Source: Massospora cicadina (Eukaryota; Entomophthoromycota; Entomophthoromycetes; Entomophthorales; Entomophthoraceae). Taken from it: 64,000 bases of DNA. The position numbers and the translations under genes are program-made. The notes beneath the pieces are model-generated. The model was given only the letters and a program-made list of their open reading frames with translations. It was not told where the DNA came from and searched no databases. The stretch lies in assembly GCA_022478985.1 (NCBI GenBank), contig JAKSZP010007910.1, positions 1-64,000 of the forward strand, read 5' to 3'. Of this stretch, positions 1 through 11,400 are shown one piece after another (position 1 is the stretch's first letter; each line of letters starts with the position of its first letter).

Positions 1-589
1 TCAATGTAGAGTATGTTTGATCATGAGGCTTCAACAGTTTTAATTCCCCCCTAATTGATTTGACCAATTCACCCCCATTGCTATAACCTATTATCCCCTC
101 AAGTCCTTAAAATCTAAATTACAATCCCCCAAAAACAGCATAGTCATATTGAAATCTCAACATGTATGTTAATTATTAGCCAGTGGTTACAGATCTTTAT
201 TTAAAGGCAAAAACAGAAAAAAAAATCTGGATGGTAGGCTGGCCTGTTGGGCTCTTAAATTCCAGAGTATAATTTTTTTAAATTTTATCATTCTGAATGA
301 TAAATTAAAATCCGATGGATTGTAATGACTACTTAAATCTCTCTATGCCTCTGATTAAGATAAATTAAAAATTTATTAGAAATGGGGAATGGAGGGAGAG
401 ACTCTACCAGTTCAGCATTGATTGAAGCAGATGACCGAGCAAACTCATATGGATGTATTATTGTATGAATGGTCTTCATTTATTGTTTATGTCTGACTGT
501 TGGCGAGAGCAAAAACTTCCCTGAAGGCCCATTCTACTTTAGGCCTTGGCACCGCAGAGAGCTTATTAGTGGTTGTGAGAGCAATGTTA
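1..589. other. AT-rich stretch, no gene recognised
   Basis: I see no open frame or repeat with a recognisable family signature. The stretch lies immediately upstream of a decayed integrase, so it may be further pol debris too eroded to read. Confidence 0.4.
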
Positions 590-1145
590 CTGGGAAAGGA
601 TGATTGTGTCAATTCAAGACTTCAATGATTCCTGTCTTTCTTGTGCTAGCCAGAAACCTCCAAATCTGACTTATCAACACCAAAAGGGTCTAGTGCCCAC
701 TTTTCTAGTGTCAGAATTGACGTTATTAGTCTGCTCACTACGGAAATGTATGGCAATTAATACATCATACTAGCAGTTGTTCACTTCACAAAATGTGGTG
801 ATGCCACTCATTTGCCCTTTGCACACATCCAAAAGCGACTGGATCCTTCTTAAGTAAGCAGTTATTTACACCCACAGTGTCCCAAAGGTATTTTTATCAG
901 ATATTAAACCTACTTTATCTCAATTATTTGCTGACCTTGATTTGTTGATGGGTACTTATCACTCCTTCACTGTCCCATAACATCATGATAACAACGGAGC
1001 AGTGGAAAGAGTGAATGGTACTTCAATCGCTATCCTCTGCAAGATGACTCAATCTGACCCTTCTAGATGGAATAATATACCTTCTGGTGGCTCTATTGGC
1101 ATATCGCGTGAGCTACTATTGAGTTATCCAGTTTTTCCCTGTTGA
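590..1145 (+). pseudogene. Ty3/Gypsy integrase relic (Gypsy-0)
   Basis: Translated fragments in shifting frames match the order of a Gypsy integrase. Cysteines near 605 and 642 precede a QKPPNLTYQHQKG-like stretch, as after the HHCC zinc-binding module. A core-strand segment AVVHFTKCGDATHLPF follows at about 775-825. The segment NGAVERVNG at 993-1019 resembles the block holding the third catalytic residue, with Glu at 1005-1007. Several stops and frame changes interrupt it, so it cannot make a protein. The family match is read from motifs, not from a search. Confidence 0.7.
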
Positions 1146-2447
1146 ATAGTTGACTGGACCTAAATCATTAGGTAATTTAATAGGAGAAGTAATCATATAT
1201 GCTGATGCTAATATATTATGTATCATTTCAAAATTATCAGTGATTATGGTTTAAAGTATCTAAGTATATTTAAAACTTGGGATCCGCAGCCTAGTGGTTC
1301 CACTTAATTATTTGACTAGATGACATAGGCATGGGGACTTTGGTAATTAAGCAGTACTTAATAATATTTGGCTTGATGACCTGGGCTCATGCGCTTTGTT
1401 GGTCTATGTCAAAATAAGCTCTAATGTTGATTGAGTTTCAATCTAATTAATTAATTAGTGGTACAAATCGCCTTGTATGTGCTACCAATTGCTTGAGAGG
1501 AGCGACGGTTTAGCTATTGCCAGACACAACAGAGGAAACGCTGTCTTGAGATAACTTTCAGTTAACCACTGACCCTGAGGCCATGTGGATTTACCACAGA
1601 TTCACATAGATTGTAAACCCTAAGACAAATTTATTGTGTTCCACTGGCTAAGTGCCAATGAGAAATGAGGTGTCATGGGTGAGGTGTGGTTAACATTGAA
1701 CCTATAAATTACTGCAAGTTCGTACAATTAAAAAACAATCTTAAATCACTGCAAGCTAATAGTTTAATATACTTAACTTTTGTATTTAATACTTTTTCGT
1801 TGTTTAAAAGTAGAGAAATTACTTGGGATCAGAATGATCAGGGCAGTGAGCCATTATAAAAGTAAACAAAAAAATATTGCAGTATCAAAGTGTCATTTCC
1901 AAGGGCTTAGTATCTTGACTATTGTCACTGTCTGGTCTGTTGTCTCCATACAATAGGCGCTTGAAAATCCAACTTATCTAAGAAGAAGAACCATCCCAAT
2001 TTAAGTAGGCCAAAGCTTCAACACTCCCTATTGAGATCTATGGGTGAGAGCTGATCTTACCCTCAAGTGTTCAGCCCAAATTAGAGAGACCTTCACGCCT
2101 GAAACAGCTGAGCTTTCTATGTGAAGGCTGGTGGATGAGTTTTTTTACTACAAGCTTTAGCCGCCAATTATATGGGGACTATAAGTAAATAAAACAAGGA
2201 CAATACAACGCCCAAGAACCCGTTTATCTGAGTCCTATCTAATGTATCTTATCCTGTTGTACCATCACCAGTCAGGGGACCAGATTCAAAAACTTTATAC
2301 AATATGGTCAGGACTTTATTAAGGATTTATTGTTGAGGAACAGGGTTCTCAGTTGCACCAGTCAAATTGGACTCCATTGTGAATAGAGTCCATGCTATAT
2401 TTCTCTAAAGTTATGTCCCTCCTCAGCACGGTCTTGGAGGGGGGCAT
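1146..2447 (+). other. Decayed 3' part of Gypsy-0, no readable gene
   Basis: No domain is legible here. Position suggests the tail of the pol gene whose integrase ends at about 1145. A purine-rich run (GGAGGGGGG) at about 2436-2444 looks like a polypurine tract directly before a TG-starting LTR. Confidence 0.35.
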
Positions 2448-3303
2448 TGTCAGGAATGATGGTGTTTGCAATAGTTTGGGGAAGTTTTAATGCGAGGTAT
2501 TTCTAAAATTGTCAATTGAATTCCACTGACGTGGAAGCTACCAAAGTCATTATAAACAATGAACGCCTAAATGAGCATAAAATCTGAATCCCTCTTGACT
2601 CCGTCAGATTATCTGGGAAAGATCTTGCCATTCAGAAATCTCCTGATTGTGTCACATTGTTCAGGAAAGATCATGCCATTTGGAAACCTTCTGATTCCAC
2701 CACATCATTTGGGAAGGACCATGCCAATAAGAAATCACGGTACACTACATAATTTAAAAAATCTAACAAAATTGTAATTATCCCCAGATTTGGTCATTAA
2801 ATATATATTTTTTCACATTGAACTTTTTTAGCTTCAACAAAAAATTTATTTTTGAATCTATGGCAAATATTTTCCTTGTCAATGACTTCAATTCCGCCAA
2901 GAGATTGCCCTAGATACAAAACGTCTGCTAGGAGATTTGCTGATGCTACCTTGACTATTAATCATGTATCCTTCAAAGGAACTGACTTCAAAACTAGAAA
3001 AAGTACTAAAAGTTCCCTAACAGTTCTACATTCTTCTGCGTCAGCTTCCACTGGCATAGAGGCAATGATAGATGGATTCTCTTGTGGGGAAACATAATCA
3101 TTATATAATGAACCATTGTTACTAGCGTATCCAAGTCTGCCACCTTCTTGGTATGTATAGTGTTATTCAGTGAATTTCTCAGCCTTTCCTATATAAAATT
3201 ACAATACAAATCTTTTTTTTATTCTCATCCTTTTAATATCATAACGGAGTTATTGGAAATTGCCTTTTTCTGCATCTAATTCTCTCTACTCTGCCATAAA
3301 ACA
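2448..3303 (+). mobile_element. Probable 3' LTR of Gypsy-0
   Basis: The segment starts TGTCAGGAAT three bases after a purine tract and could end at ATAAAACA near 3303. A TATA-like CTATATAAAA lies near 3190, as expected of an LTR promoter. The start resembles the Gypsy-2 LTR start (TGCCAGGAAAT). No second copy lies in the window, so the boundaries and the call are tentative. Two short open frames inside it (2571-2777 and 2852-3097) have no family signature. Confidence 0.4.
2615..2736 (+). repeat. 48-bp minisatellite, 2.5 units
   Basis: Units begin at 2615, 2663 and 2711, an exact 48-bp spacing. Each opens with a GGGAAAGATC-like block followed by TGCCAT and AGAAATC-like text. Because 48 is a multiple of three, a frame through it repeats a 16-residue unit (GKILPFRNLL, GKIMPFGNLL, GRTMPIRN). 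Confidence 0.8.
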
Positions 3304-3501
3304 TCAGAAAAATCATATATAAGTGCCTTTTTAAGAAAAATTGTTTTGAAATCAACATTATGAAGTTGGATGTTGCTTTGCTCAACCATTATAGGAGAAA
3401 AATATGTTTAAGGCTTAATATTTCATTAGCCCAGCACGCAATAATGCAGTTCTGATTCTGGCATACTCTGATGCACAGTGAATGGTAGAGTTAAAGTCTA
3501 T

Positions 3502-3810
3502 CTCATATTAATTTTATTTAACTGAGGCAAGCTGACCAGGGGACAGGCATTACTGAAAGAAAGAAAGAAATGACATGAAACCTGAACAGGGTCAACTCCA
3601 TCAAAGAAAGTTTTTCCACCTCCGGATCAGGACTCAAATTTTTCTGGTTACATCATGGGTAAGGTTTTCGTGTTATTAGACCTACTAACCGCCAATAGCT
3701 TCCTTCAGCTGGCACCCCAATCGATGTGCAAAGGGCGGGAATCGAACCTGCAACCTTCAGGTTGGTAGCCGTACGCCCTTACCAACTCAACTTCCACCCC
3801 TAGCTCATAT
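3502..3810 (-). mobile_element. SINE1 copy (tRNA-derived), minus strand
   Basis: On the minus strand a tRNA-like head begins near 3803. It has an A-box-like TTGAGTTGGTAAGG and an exact-looking B box GGTTCGATTCC followed by CCGCCC. A conserved body (GGAAGCTATTGGCGGTTAG, GGTCTAATAACA) and an AAATAAAATTA tail follow. A 7-bp direct repeat, CTCATAT, flanks it (3502-3508 and 3804-3810). The same element recurs at 51419-51727. It is not a tRNA gene: the head continues directly into an unrelated ~220-bp body, and the cloverleaf stems are poor. Confidence 0.85.
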
Positions 3811-5221
3811 AAAGTTCTTATATGGAATCTAGTTGAGCCTGGCGATTCATAAATTGTCCAAATTCAGTAGTTTAAGTGAAGCTGGGGTTCATAAACACTG
3901 TCTATTTTATGCAATGCATCTCTCAGAAAAAGTTTTTCAACATTGGCTGATGCTACTTCTTTTAATTAGAAGAGGCGGCGTTTGATAATATGAGCTTGAT
4001 CTTGTAGATGCTACAGTGGAATTATTCAGATCATAAAACCAGTCTTTTACTGAATAAATTGTTTATTAGTAGCGCAAAGCGTGTAATGCTGTGTATCCAT
4101 CAATAGTCAAGTTATATGAGTTAAGAGGTTGACCATGACTCATGGAAGCTCACGATTTAACTGTGGGACAAGTTGAGTATTATTTCCAAGTGCTTATGAT
4201 AAGCATTTTAGGGTCTAAATTGTTACATTACAAACAAAAAAAGCGCCGTTGAGACATTCCAGGAGGAGGAAGTTGACATTCTGTTTATCTTGGGAGAAAC
4301 CCATTATGTCACTAGTATTGATACTGAGGCAGGCTAGTATTTGTAAAATTTTGATAATGGACAGCTAAACATAAATGACAAGATACTTCAGCTATACTGC
4401 TGTGAAATAACCCTTCTAGTGAGTCCAGTTGTGGTTGATTCAGGGTAAGAATTATATATAACGTTTATCTTGATAACTTTGACGCTGAAACATGCCAATT
4501 TTTTTATTAGGCTCTAAGCGCACAAGAGGTATCTTCTAAGGAGCCATTACATTATGTGTCTAAGCTTCTTATGAGTGACATTGTTTGTTCTCTCTTTCTG
4601 CAACAATTCTAATTCAATGAATTTTGGTAGTATTATTTCTATTAATATGTTTTTCTGCTCAGAAAGGGTCTCCAATGTGAATATTGGTGGTTTATCTGAA
4701 GTCTACACAGTTCCTCTGAATACTTTGCCTTAAAGCTCACTGTGTCTTGGCAGAGACTGTGAAAAAACTTCTGTTGAAACTGGAAGGAGATGACATAATT
4801 CCAAATTGATAAAAAAAGACTTGATCTATTGGATTAGTAAATCCTTTGTAGTAAGCACCACTATCAAAATGCTTTGGTAGTAGTTTACTTGATTAAGAAT
4901 CTAGCAGAATGGAGCACATGGTTCAGGCACACTAATATAATGAGAAAGCAAAATTTAGTTTTCTTTCTTTGAAACAAACACACAAAGATAGAAAGTAACA
5001 GCAATAGAGGAATATCTATGTTTAAAACATAACACAATGCTAATCTCTTTAAAGTTAATAAGGAAATCTACTCTAATACATTAAGTCTTTACTAAATCTG
5101 AGTCTGCTTTTGATACTCAAAAATCTACTATATCTTAACAATAAGCTACTAAATACCCATTGTCAGTTTTTATACTTTCTAGTAAAACTAAAACCCAAGC
5201 CACCTAGCCAATCGCCATTTT
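3811..5221. other. AT-rich stretch, possible protease debris
   Basis: No intact gene. Around 4310-4480 (+) broken frames give SIDTEAG and later VVVDSG, which could be a heavily mutated Gypsy aspartic protease, but this is weak. The rest shows nothing recognisable. Confidence 0.3.
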
Positions 5222-5315
5222 TTAGTAAACAAGGCGGGTTGACCTTGGAACAAATATACCACGCCAAGTTTTATTTTAGCCTGTGCTGATTTCAAACTTG
5301 TGTCAATTGTTCAAT
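5222..5315 (-). mobile_element. Truncated SINE2 copy, minus strand
   Basis: On the minus strand it matches the 3' half of SINE2: a degenerate B-box region near 5310, then GTGGTATATTTGT and CAAGGTCAACCC near 5230. The 5' head (A box) is missing or unreadable, and no flanking duplication was found. Confidence 0.6.
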
Positions 5316-5899
5316 CACCATATTGTCATATGTTTCTTGAGGTCTGGCGTTTTCTTGGCTCCTTTCTGGGACAATAGTTGCTGGCAGAATTAAATATTTA
5401 TGCTCTCATCAAATAAGGTTAAATTGTGAGGGAACTTTTGACAAATCCTTTTTTATCTGTAGGTTATTACATCAAATTACACTAATTGTATTCAATGATC
5501 CATTAGAGCTCTAATTCTTCTTGTAAATTATTTTTATTTATAAGTCAAAAAGTCTGATTAGTCCACATGGATCCATCTAAAATTCTAAGCTTTATTTCTC
5601 AGTCAAACCAAATTTTTTTCAGAGACCACTTTATTAGCCATTATTAAGTATTTCAATGACACCATGGTACACATTGGAATGCACTTTGAGGGTTATCTTA
5701 GTTTAAGAAGTGGGCTGCACATAGGGTAACTACTTACCATTACTAACTTATAAAGAATGAATTAGATGATCTGAGTATTCTATGTCATTGTTTAATTCAG
5801 CTATCATCTTTGATGTCTCCAGCTCTTATCTTTTTGGGCCTTGCCAATAAAAGCATATAGGCTGTCCACTTTAGGAATCAACATGGTTTATATTGGCAT
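5316..5899. other. AT-rich stretch, probable pol debris
   Basis: On the minus strand around 5780-5860 a weak frame (LLLARPKKIR) could be the linker between RNase H and integrase of Gypsy-3. No integrase can be read downstream of it. Confidence 0.3.
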
Positions 5900-7104
5900 A
5901 CATGATAATTCATCTGCATTCTAGTAATTAAACTAGCGCAATGAATTATTTTGGATTCTCTTTCTTCAAGTAATATGTCCATATTGCCAGCCTCCTATCA
6001 GGGTCCTTCATCTGCTGTAACCACTCGAGGAGGGCATGGTCCTTGATGATAGTGGGGTGGCCCCATACAAGTAAAGACAATTTTTTAATACCAAGGAGCA
6101 CAGCCAAGCATTCTTGTTTGGAGACCCTATAGTACTGCTTAGCTTTGGAAAGGGTCTACAGAATTAGACCACCAGATAGTCCACTTATTGATCGTCTAGT
6201 TGAGCTAGTATGGCACCCACAACCATATCACTAGCATAAGTAATTAGCACTAAAAGTTGATCAAAATCAAGGGTGAATGGGAAGAGGTTATGTAACTAAC
6301 GCAGTACTAAGGAGATCAAAGGTTTAGTTTTGCTTGGGTTCTACTCAAAAAAGGACCACTTTCTCAATTAAATATACTGCGAGTTTATTACAGCTAAAAA
6401 TATGATATGAATTTTTGTGATTGGCTTCTTCCCAAAGAAAAATTTAATGCCTCTTAAACTATGAGAGGACAATCATAGATTGTAGTGACTATGTCTGGAA
6501 TGGGCTGCGTCCCTCGTTTTATAACCTAATTCTCAAGGAACTCCTTTCTTGCAAAAGAATAAACATTTTAAAGACTTAGTTTTTGAGGGAAGCACGCCTT
6601 AACTGATTAAAAACCTCGCAAAGATGTTCAAAAGGCCCATTAAAGGTTTTTGAGAGAAATGTAATGTCATTGAAGTTGAATAAAGACACAATAACTTAGA
6701 ATCATCTAGAAGTCCATCTATTGACTTCAGGATACCCATTTAGCCGAGGCCTTAACTCAAGAGCTTGTAGTTTATGACTCAAAGATTATAGTCAATCTTA
6801 TGGAGGTCAGGGTCATCTTCTAAGCTGTGACGACTAAAAATGAATGAGAGAATGTAATTAAAATATGATCTCATAAATATGTATAAAATTAGGAATGCCT
6901 TAGTAAATTATAACCTGCTAATATTTATAGGTACATTTGTAACCTACAACAGTAGGATTGTTTAGGTTGTCCACATTTATGGTCTTTTTGGTAATTCTGG
7001 ATCAAGGGACAAACAATGGCTTTTGGTGTTCTCTATCGCCTGTAGCATAGTGACCTTTTGGCATTGAGATTAACAATTTAGTCGCTGGGAATTAGGAAGC
7101 TTCC
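5900..7104 (-). pseudogene. Gypsy-3 pol, distal part (RT palm, RNase H)
   Basis: Minus-strand fragments follow Gypsy pol order. Around 6580-6740 the RT palm reads FNFNDITFLSKTFNGPFEHL, where the catalytic tyrosine-x-Asp-Asp box is degraded. At 6330-6270 comes the connection, and at about 6210-6290 an RNase H start (ITYASDMVVGAILAQLDDQ) with its first Asp context. Near 6070 is a LYLYG-like helix end followed by the position of the last acidic residues. Many stops and frameshifts break it. The proximal RT lies at 14514-15009, and Gypsy-1 separates the two parts. Confidence 0.65.
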
Positions 7105-8591
7105 TGTAAGTCCTGAAGAACGTCCCCTTTGCATGGATCAGGCGATTTTCCCATTTCCAAATAAGAAGGGTCCAATGAGGGCGGCTGTAACCCTTGCCAC
7201 CCAGGGCGACCTCACCCAAGTGGTAGACAAGCGCTTAGTAACAGCACTCCCTCTGAAGACTTCTCCCCAGATCCCATGCTATCTCCACCAAACTTGTCCA
7301 CCAAATTGAGGAAATCTGTGCCAAAATCATCAGTAACCATTTTTCCCATGAGTAGGAGGGACTTTATAAAACTGATGGGCTAAATCCTCAGAATCAAAAA
7401 CAAAATGCCCAAATCAATGGAAATAAAGCCTGATGGGCGAAAACTATTAGTTGAGAAGGGACAACTATCATATTCTCAACTGGAATTGCCAATGGCATTG
7501 AGCCATTGAGCATTATGATTGCTGACGCCAAATGCCCCTCAAAAATTATTCGGGACAATCCCTGATGAGCAGGTTTACCATCAGGGACTGTCACAGATAA
7601 TTTGAAACATCCAATTCAAGATTCAGGATTGGTGCCCAATATAACCCATTTGCCTAAAGAATTCCCCAGCAACTGGGCACGGGTGGGTTGGCCATCCTGA
7701 ACCCGTTTCTGACCCATTGGGACCACCCCTATGAGGGATGGCCCTGGGGGGATTCCCAATGCTCATTGGGCCAGATGCCATCACGCTAACTGATGTAAAT
7801 GTAGTGGAGCCTAGGGTCAGGTGTTCATGGATGAACTGATAGCGACTTAGCCTGCCGCTTAATCATTTGATGTCATTCAGATTAATATCATTTTCCCCCA
7901 CCCCCAATTATTCGCCAGGTTAGGTCAAATTTGAGGGCCCCAATCCCTGCTTTGACAAGCTGACCTTAATCAAACACTATTTATTCAGTTGTGTAGCACT
8001 GAGAAAATTGTTGGTCAATTCTTTAATTTACTTCTAATAAATTTTCTGCTAGAACCCAGTTTTTTTATTTTACTTCAATTCTTTTTGCCGAAGTCCTGAT
8101 GGCACTAACTTGGTGGCCTGTTGGCCTCTACACTGAATGGTATATATCAATTTTATTGATTACAATCGCTCCCACCATAGTCAATTGGATACATCTTACA
8201 AGAAATTTCTGGGATATTTTAATCTTGTTAATAAAGCTATCCACTATCAGGATATCGGAATCCTGTGGCCTCATATATCTCATCTTCAAACAAGGATCCT
8301 CCCCCTTGTCTTTTCTATGGTGATGAACCCTTCCACTTAAGATCACAAATTAGTTAATCCAGTAGTGCAACCCCTGCAGCAAGGGCCGCAGGGTCTGGGG
8401 CTGTTTCATTTTGGTTCATTACCATGTTTCTTTTCATGCTCATCTTGCATTAATGAGTCATTTTGCCCAATTTCCTGCACCATACAACGTCATTCAAGCA
8501 GCAATGCCAATGGCATTCTGGATTGCTTTTTGGGTGCTTACGCATCCCAACTGGCAGGACGGCCTAAACTTCCTATGCTGCCTTCCTGACA
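7105..8591 (+). repeat. Gypsy-1 5' LTR
   Basis: It starts TGTAAGTCC and ends at CTTCCTGACA. It matches 13029-14513 along its full length and, more distantly, the minus-strand LTR at 22903-24055, which supports both ends. I see no canonical TGG-type primer-binding site right after it. ORFs inside it are not conserved between the two LTRs, except an open run at 8411-8590 that is also faintly similar to the Gypsy-3 LTR. Confidence 0.85.
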
Positions 8592-9560
8592 TAAGCGACC
8601 AACCATTGTTTCCTGCCATTTCCGCCCTTCTCTTCGAGTTAGGTGCCGCAGTGGTTACCCTTTATCAAATGTTCGTGCAGGCAGTAGTTTATTTTATGTA
8701 ATTTGTTTAGTCAGTCCCTGAATTTGTGAGCAGTGTTCGCAATGCCTAGGAGATACTTCTTCATGGTAGCAGAGCCCTATGGATTGCTTCTCTTCCCTCA
8801 ACTTATGCTCAAGAAAGGATTCTAAGTGTTCCCAATAGATATTGCTAATCAAGTCCTCGATGCACTTGCTGAGGTGTAAATGCGTTCTGCCACTTCCCTG
8901 AATAATGCTGCTAAACTATCTTACGCTCAACAAAGTGTTGCCTTCTTGGATGCAGTAGAAGGGAATTCCCATCGGTGGGTGCAAGGACTTCTGCATGCCA
9001 CTGCACATGCTGGGGATTCTACCTCACTGGTCGCAGTAGTATCAGCAGCCTTAAAACCTCCTATGTCACGTCCAGACCGTTTATTTCATTAGCTTTCCTC
9101 TATGGCCAAAGCTCCTAGTTTGGCAATTTAATCACAACCTTCCGTGAACAAGCCCCACGCTTGAGTTCTCTAATGATATGCTCCAAGCAATCTTTAGATC
9201 AGAGTTGGATTCCGCCTCAGCTCATCACAAAGTTTGGTCCACCCTTTTGGCGATAGTGGAAAAAATGTGTAATACTGTATCCACCATCAATGCCTCCCTT
9301 TGCCATATTCCCCGCTTTAGGTGGGAAATTATATGATTATACTACCCACTGATGACTCAGGTTCTGTTATTAACGTTGAACCAGTATTTGTACTGGCCTC
9401 TGAGTCAGCCATATTCCCACGTCTGAGTCGTGTTATCCTAGTTCACCTATTAATGAATCAGTAAAAGCCCAGATTGAAGTAGATGGTTCCTAAGCCCTTA
9501 CTCTTCCCAACTTTACTCCTAAAAAGGACCCCGACCTTCCCCCTGATTTACTAGCTATCT
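8592..9560 (+). pseudogene. Gypsy-1 gag relic
   Basis: This interval between the LTR and the protease should hold gag. The readable part is 8880-9092 (helical, Ala/Ser-rich, with FLDAVEGNSHRWVQGLLHAT, reminiscent of Gag capsid helices). Stops of all three kinds follow. No zinc knuckle is visible. Identification rests on position more than on motif. Confidence 0.5.
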
Positions 9561-9579
9561 CTTCATTTACATCAAAGAT

Positions 9580-10064
9580 GACTATACTTACCAATAAACA
9601 AAATTTTGCCTATTTTTATTGCCCATGAAGATTAGTATTGGAGCTCACCACGTATCATTTGAGGCTTTGGTGGATACTGGAGCAGCTGGTAATTTTATGA
9701 GTGTGGAGCTAGCCCAACAGTTGGAACTTGACCTGGACTTGGGCCCTTCAGTTATGGTTGTTTCATCAGCCTCCCACCCCTCATACCTAGTACAACGGCC
9801 AGTACCTTTTTTGGTTCAACAGTTTATATTTTGCGATCAGCTCTTTGCAATGCAAACTTGTTGTTTCCAGTAATTTTGGTGGTAATATGGTGGCGCCGAC
9901 ACCATGTTAGAATTCACCTGGAGTCTAATATGTTGTCATTTTCTAATGATCAAATGGAGGGGGAGTTTCCTCTAGTTGATACCCTTATGAAAACTCAAGG
10001 CCACATATCCATCAATTCTCTCGTTTCCCCTGAGGGCCTTCCGCCAGATTTCCTGAAGCATTGA
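9580..10064 (+). pseudogene. Gypsy-1 aspartic protease
   Basis: The open frame 9619-9873 contains ALVDTGAAGNFMSVELAQQL, the retropepsin active-site DTG followed by the usual helical turn, at about residues 17-36 of the frame. A frameshift near 9870 moves the continuation to 9831-10064 (NSLVSPEGLPPDFLKH), the typical link from protease to RT. In this family the enzyme cleaves the Gag-Pol polyprotein. The active-site triad is intact but the frame is not. Confidence 0.75.
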
Positions 10065-10129
10065 TGTGTTATTGGAGTATCTTCAATTTGGAGAAGGCGT
10101 ATTGTCATCCCCCTCATACTAAATTAGTT

Positions 10130-11400
10130 AGGGTTTAGAGCAATGGTGCAGGTGGTAAATATTAACTGTCCTTTATATCCACATACAGCGGAGGAGGCTG
10201 CTCTTAACGCTTGGTTGGACAATATGCTTAAGAAAGGGCGGTTATTTATTGAGACATCACCAGTTGCTTCTCCCATCGTTTTTTCCAAAAAAAGCCGATG
10301 AATCCCTCTGCCCCTGCATGGATTATGGTCACCTGAATAAAATTACAGTGCATGATCCCTACCCTTTACCCTGGAGCAAACTATCAGTCAAGCAATTGCC
10401 AAGTCTTATGTGTTAGCTACGTTTGATCTTGTTAAAAACTTTAACCAAATTTTGGTGATGGAAGGTCAAGAATGGCTTACCACTATCTGATTGAAGTGAG
10501 GTGTTTTGTAATTTTGAGCAATGCCCTTCAGATTGAAGAATGCACCGGCCACAAATCAATGAATGATCAATAGTGTGCTGGGTGAACTTCAATTCATTTG
10601 CGAGGTTGCATATATTGACAATATTTTGGTTCACTCCCCAACTCCCAAACAACACGCAAAAGACTTGGAAGTGGTAGTGGCTGCTTTGCACAAGGCATTC
10701 CTGCTCATTAAGCCTTCAAAATGCGAGTTTTATAGGGAGAAAGTTACCTTTTTAGGAAAGCTAGACCTAAAAGATGGGTATGCTATTCCCCAACAAGTTG
10801 GACGACATTTGCAAATGGCTAACCCACACAACACAAAAACAATTAAGAAGCTTTTTGGGACTATCATTTTCTGAAGAAAATTTCCCAGCACTTTACCAGT
10901 TAGCCGCTCCACTTCACCCCCTCTTGGATAAAATTTTTCCTTTCGTTGGACACCCAAGTGCCAGCAGGAGTTCAAGTCAATTAAAGAGGTGTTCCTATCA
11001 CCCCCATTCTAAAACACGCTGATCCCTCCAAACCCTATATCGTTGCATGCAATGCATCATCTTCTGCAGTCGGGGATGTTCTGCTTCAGGAGCGTGATGG
11101 TTTAGAACATCCTGTCACTTACTTTTCCTGAAAATCCTCCTCTACTGAATAATCCTGGGCCATCTACTATAAGGAGTTGGCAGCCATAGCATGGGCTTTG
11201 ACGCATTAATGTATTTTTTACAAGGCGCTCAGCATGAGTAAACAGTATGTATGGTTCACCAAGCCCTTCTGTTTACATAAACCACAGAAGTTGGCATATA
11301 GCTAGCTCGCAACTATCAGGATTTGTGTAGTTTTAATTTTTAAATACAAGTTCATGAAGGGTGCATTAAACGTGCCCCCAATTTCCTTAGTCACAACCTT
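10130..11400 (+). pseudogene. Gypsy-1 reverse transcriptase and RNase H
   Basis: RT blocks appear in order: VASPIVFSKK (about 10263), ATFDLVKNFNQI (about 10420, the first catalytic Asp block), MPFRLKNAPA (about 10525) and VAYIDNILVHS (about 10605). In the last, the conserved YxDD box reads YIDN, so a catalytic Asp is lost. RNase H text follows at about 11030-11200 (YIVACNASSSAVGDVLLQE, then HPVTYFS and an ELAAIAWAL helix). In the first RNase H motif the expected Asp is Asn. At least three frameshifts or stops are present. Confidence 0.8.

Noticed and set aside
2852..3097. 81-codon frame as a small gene
   Set aside because: No motif, AT-rich context, and inside a probable LTR; no support beyond openness.
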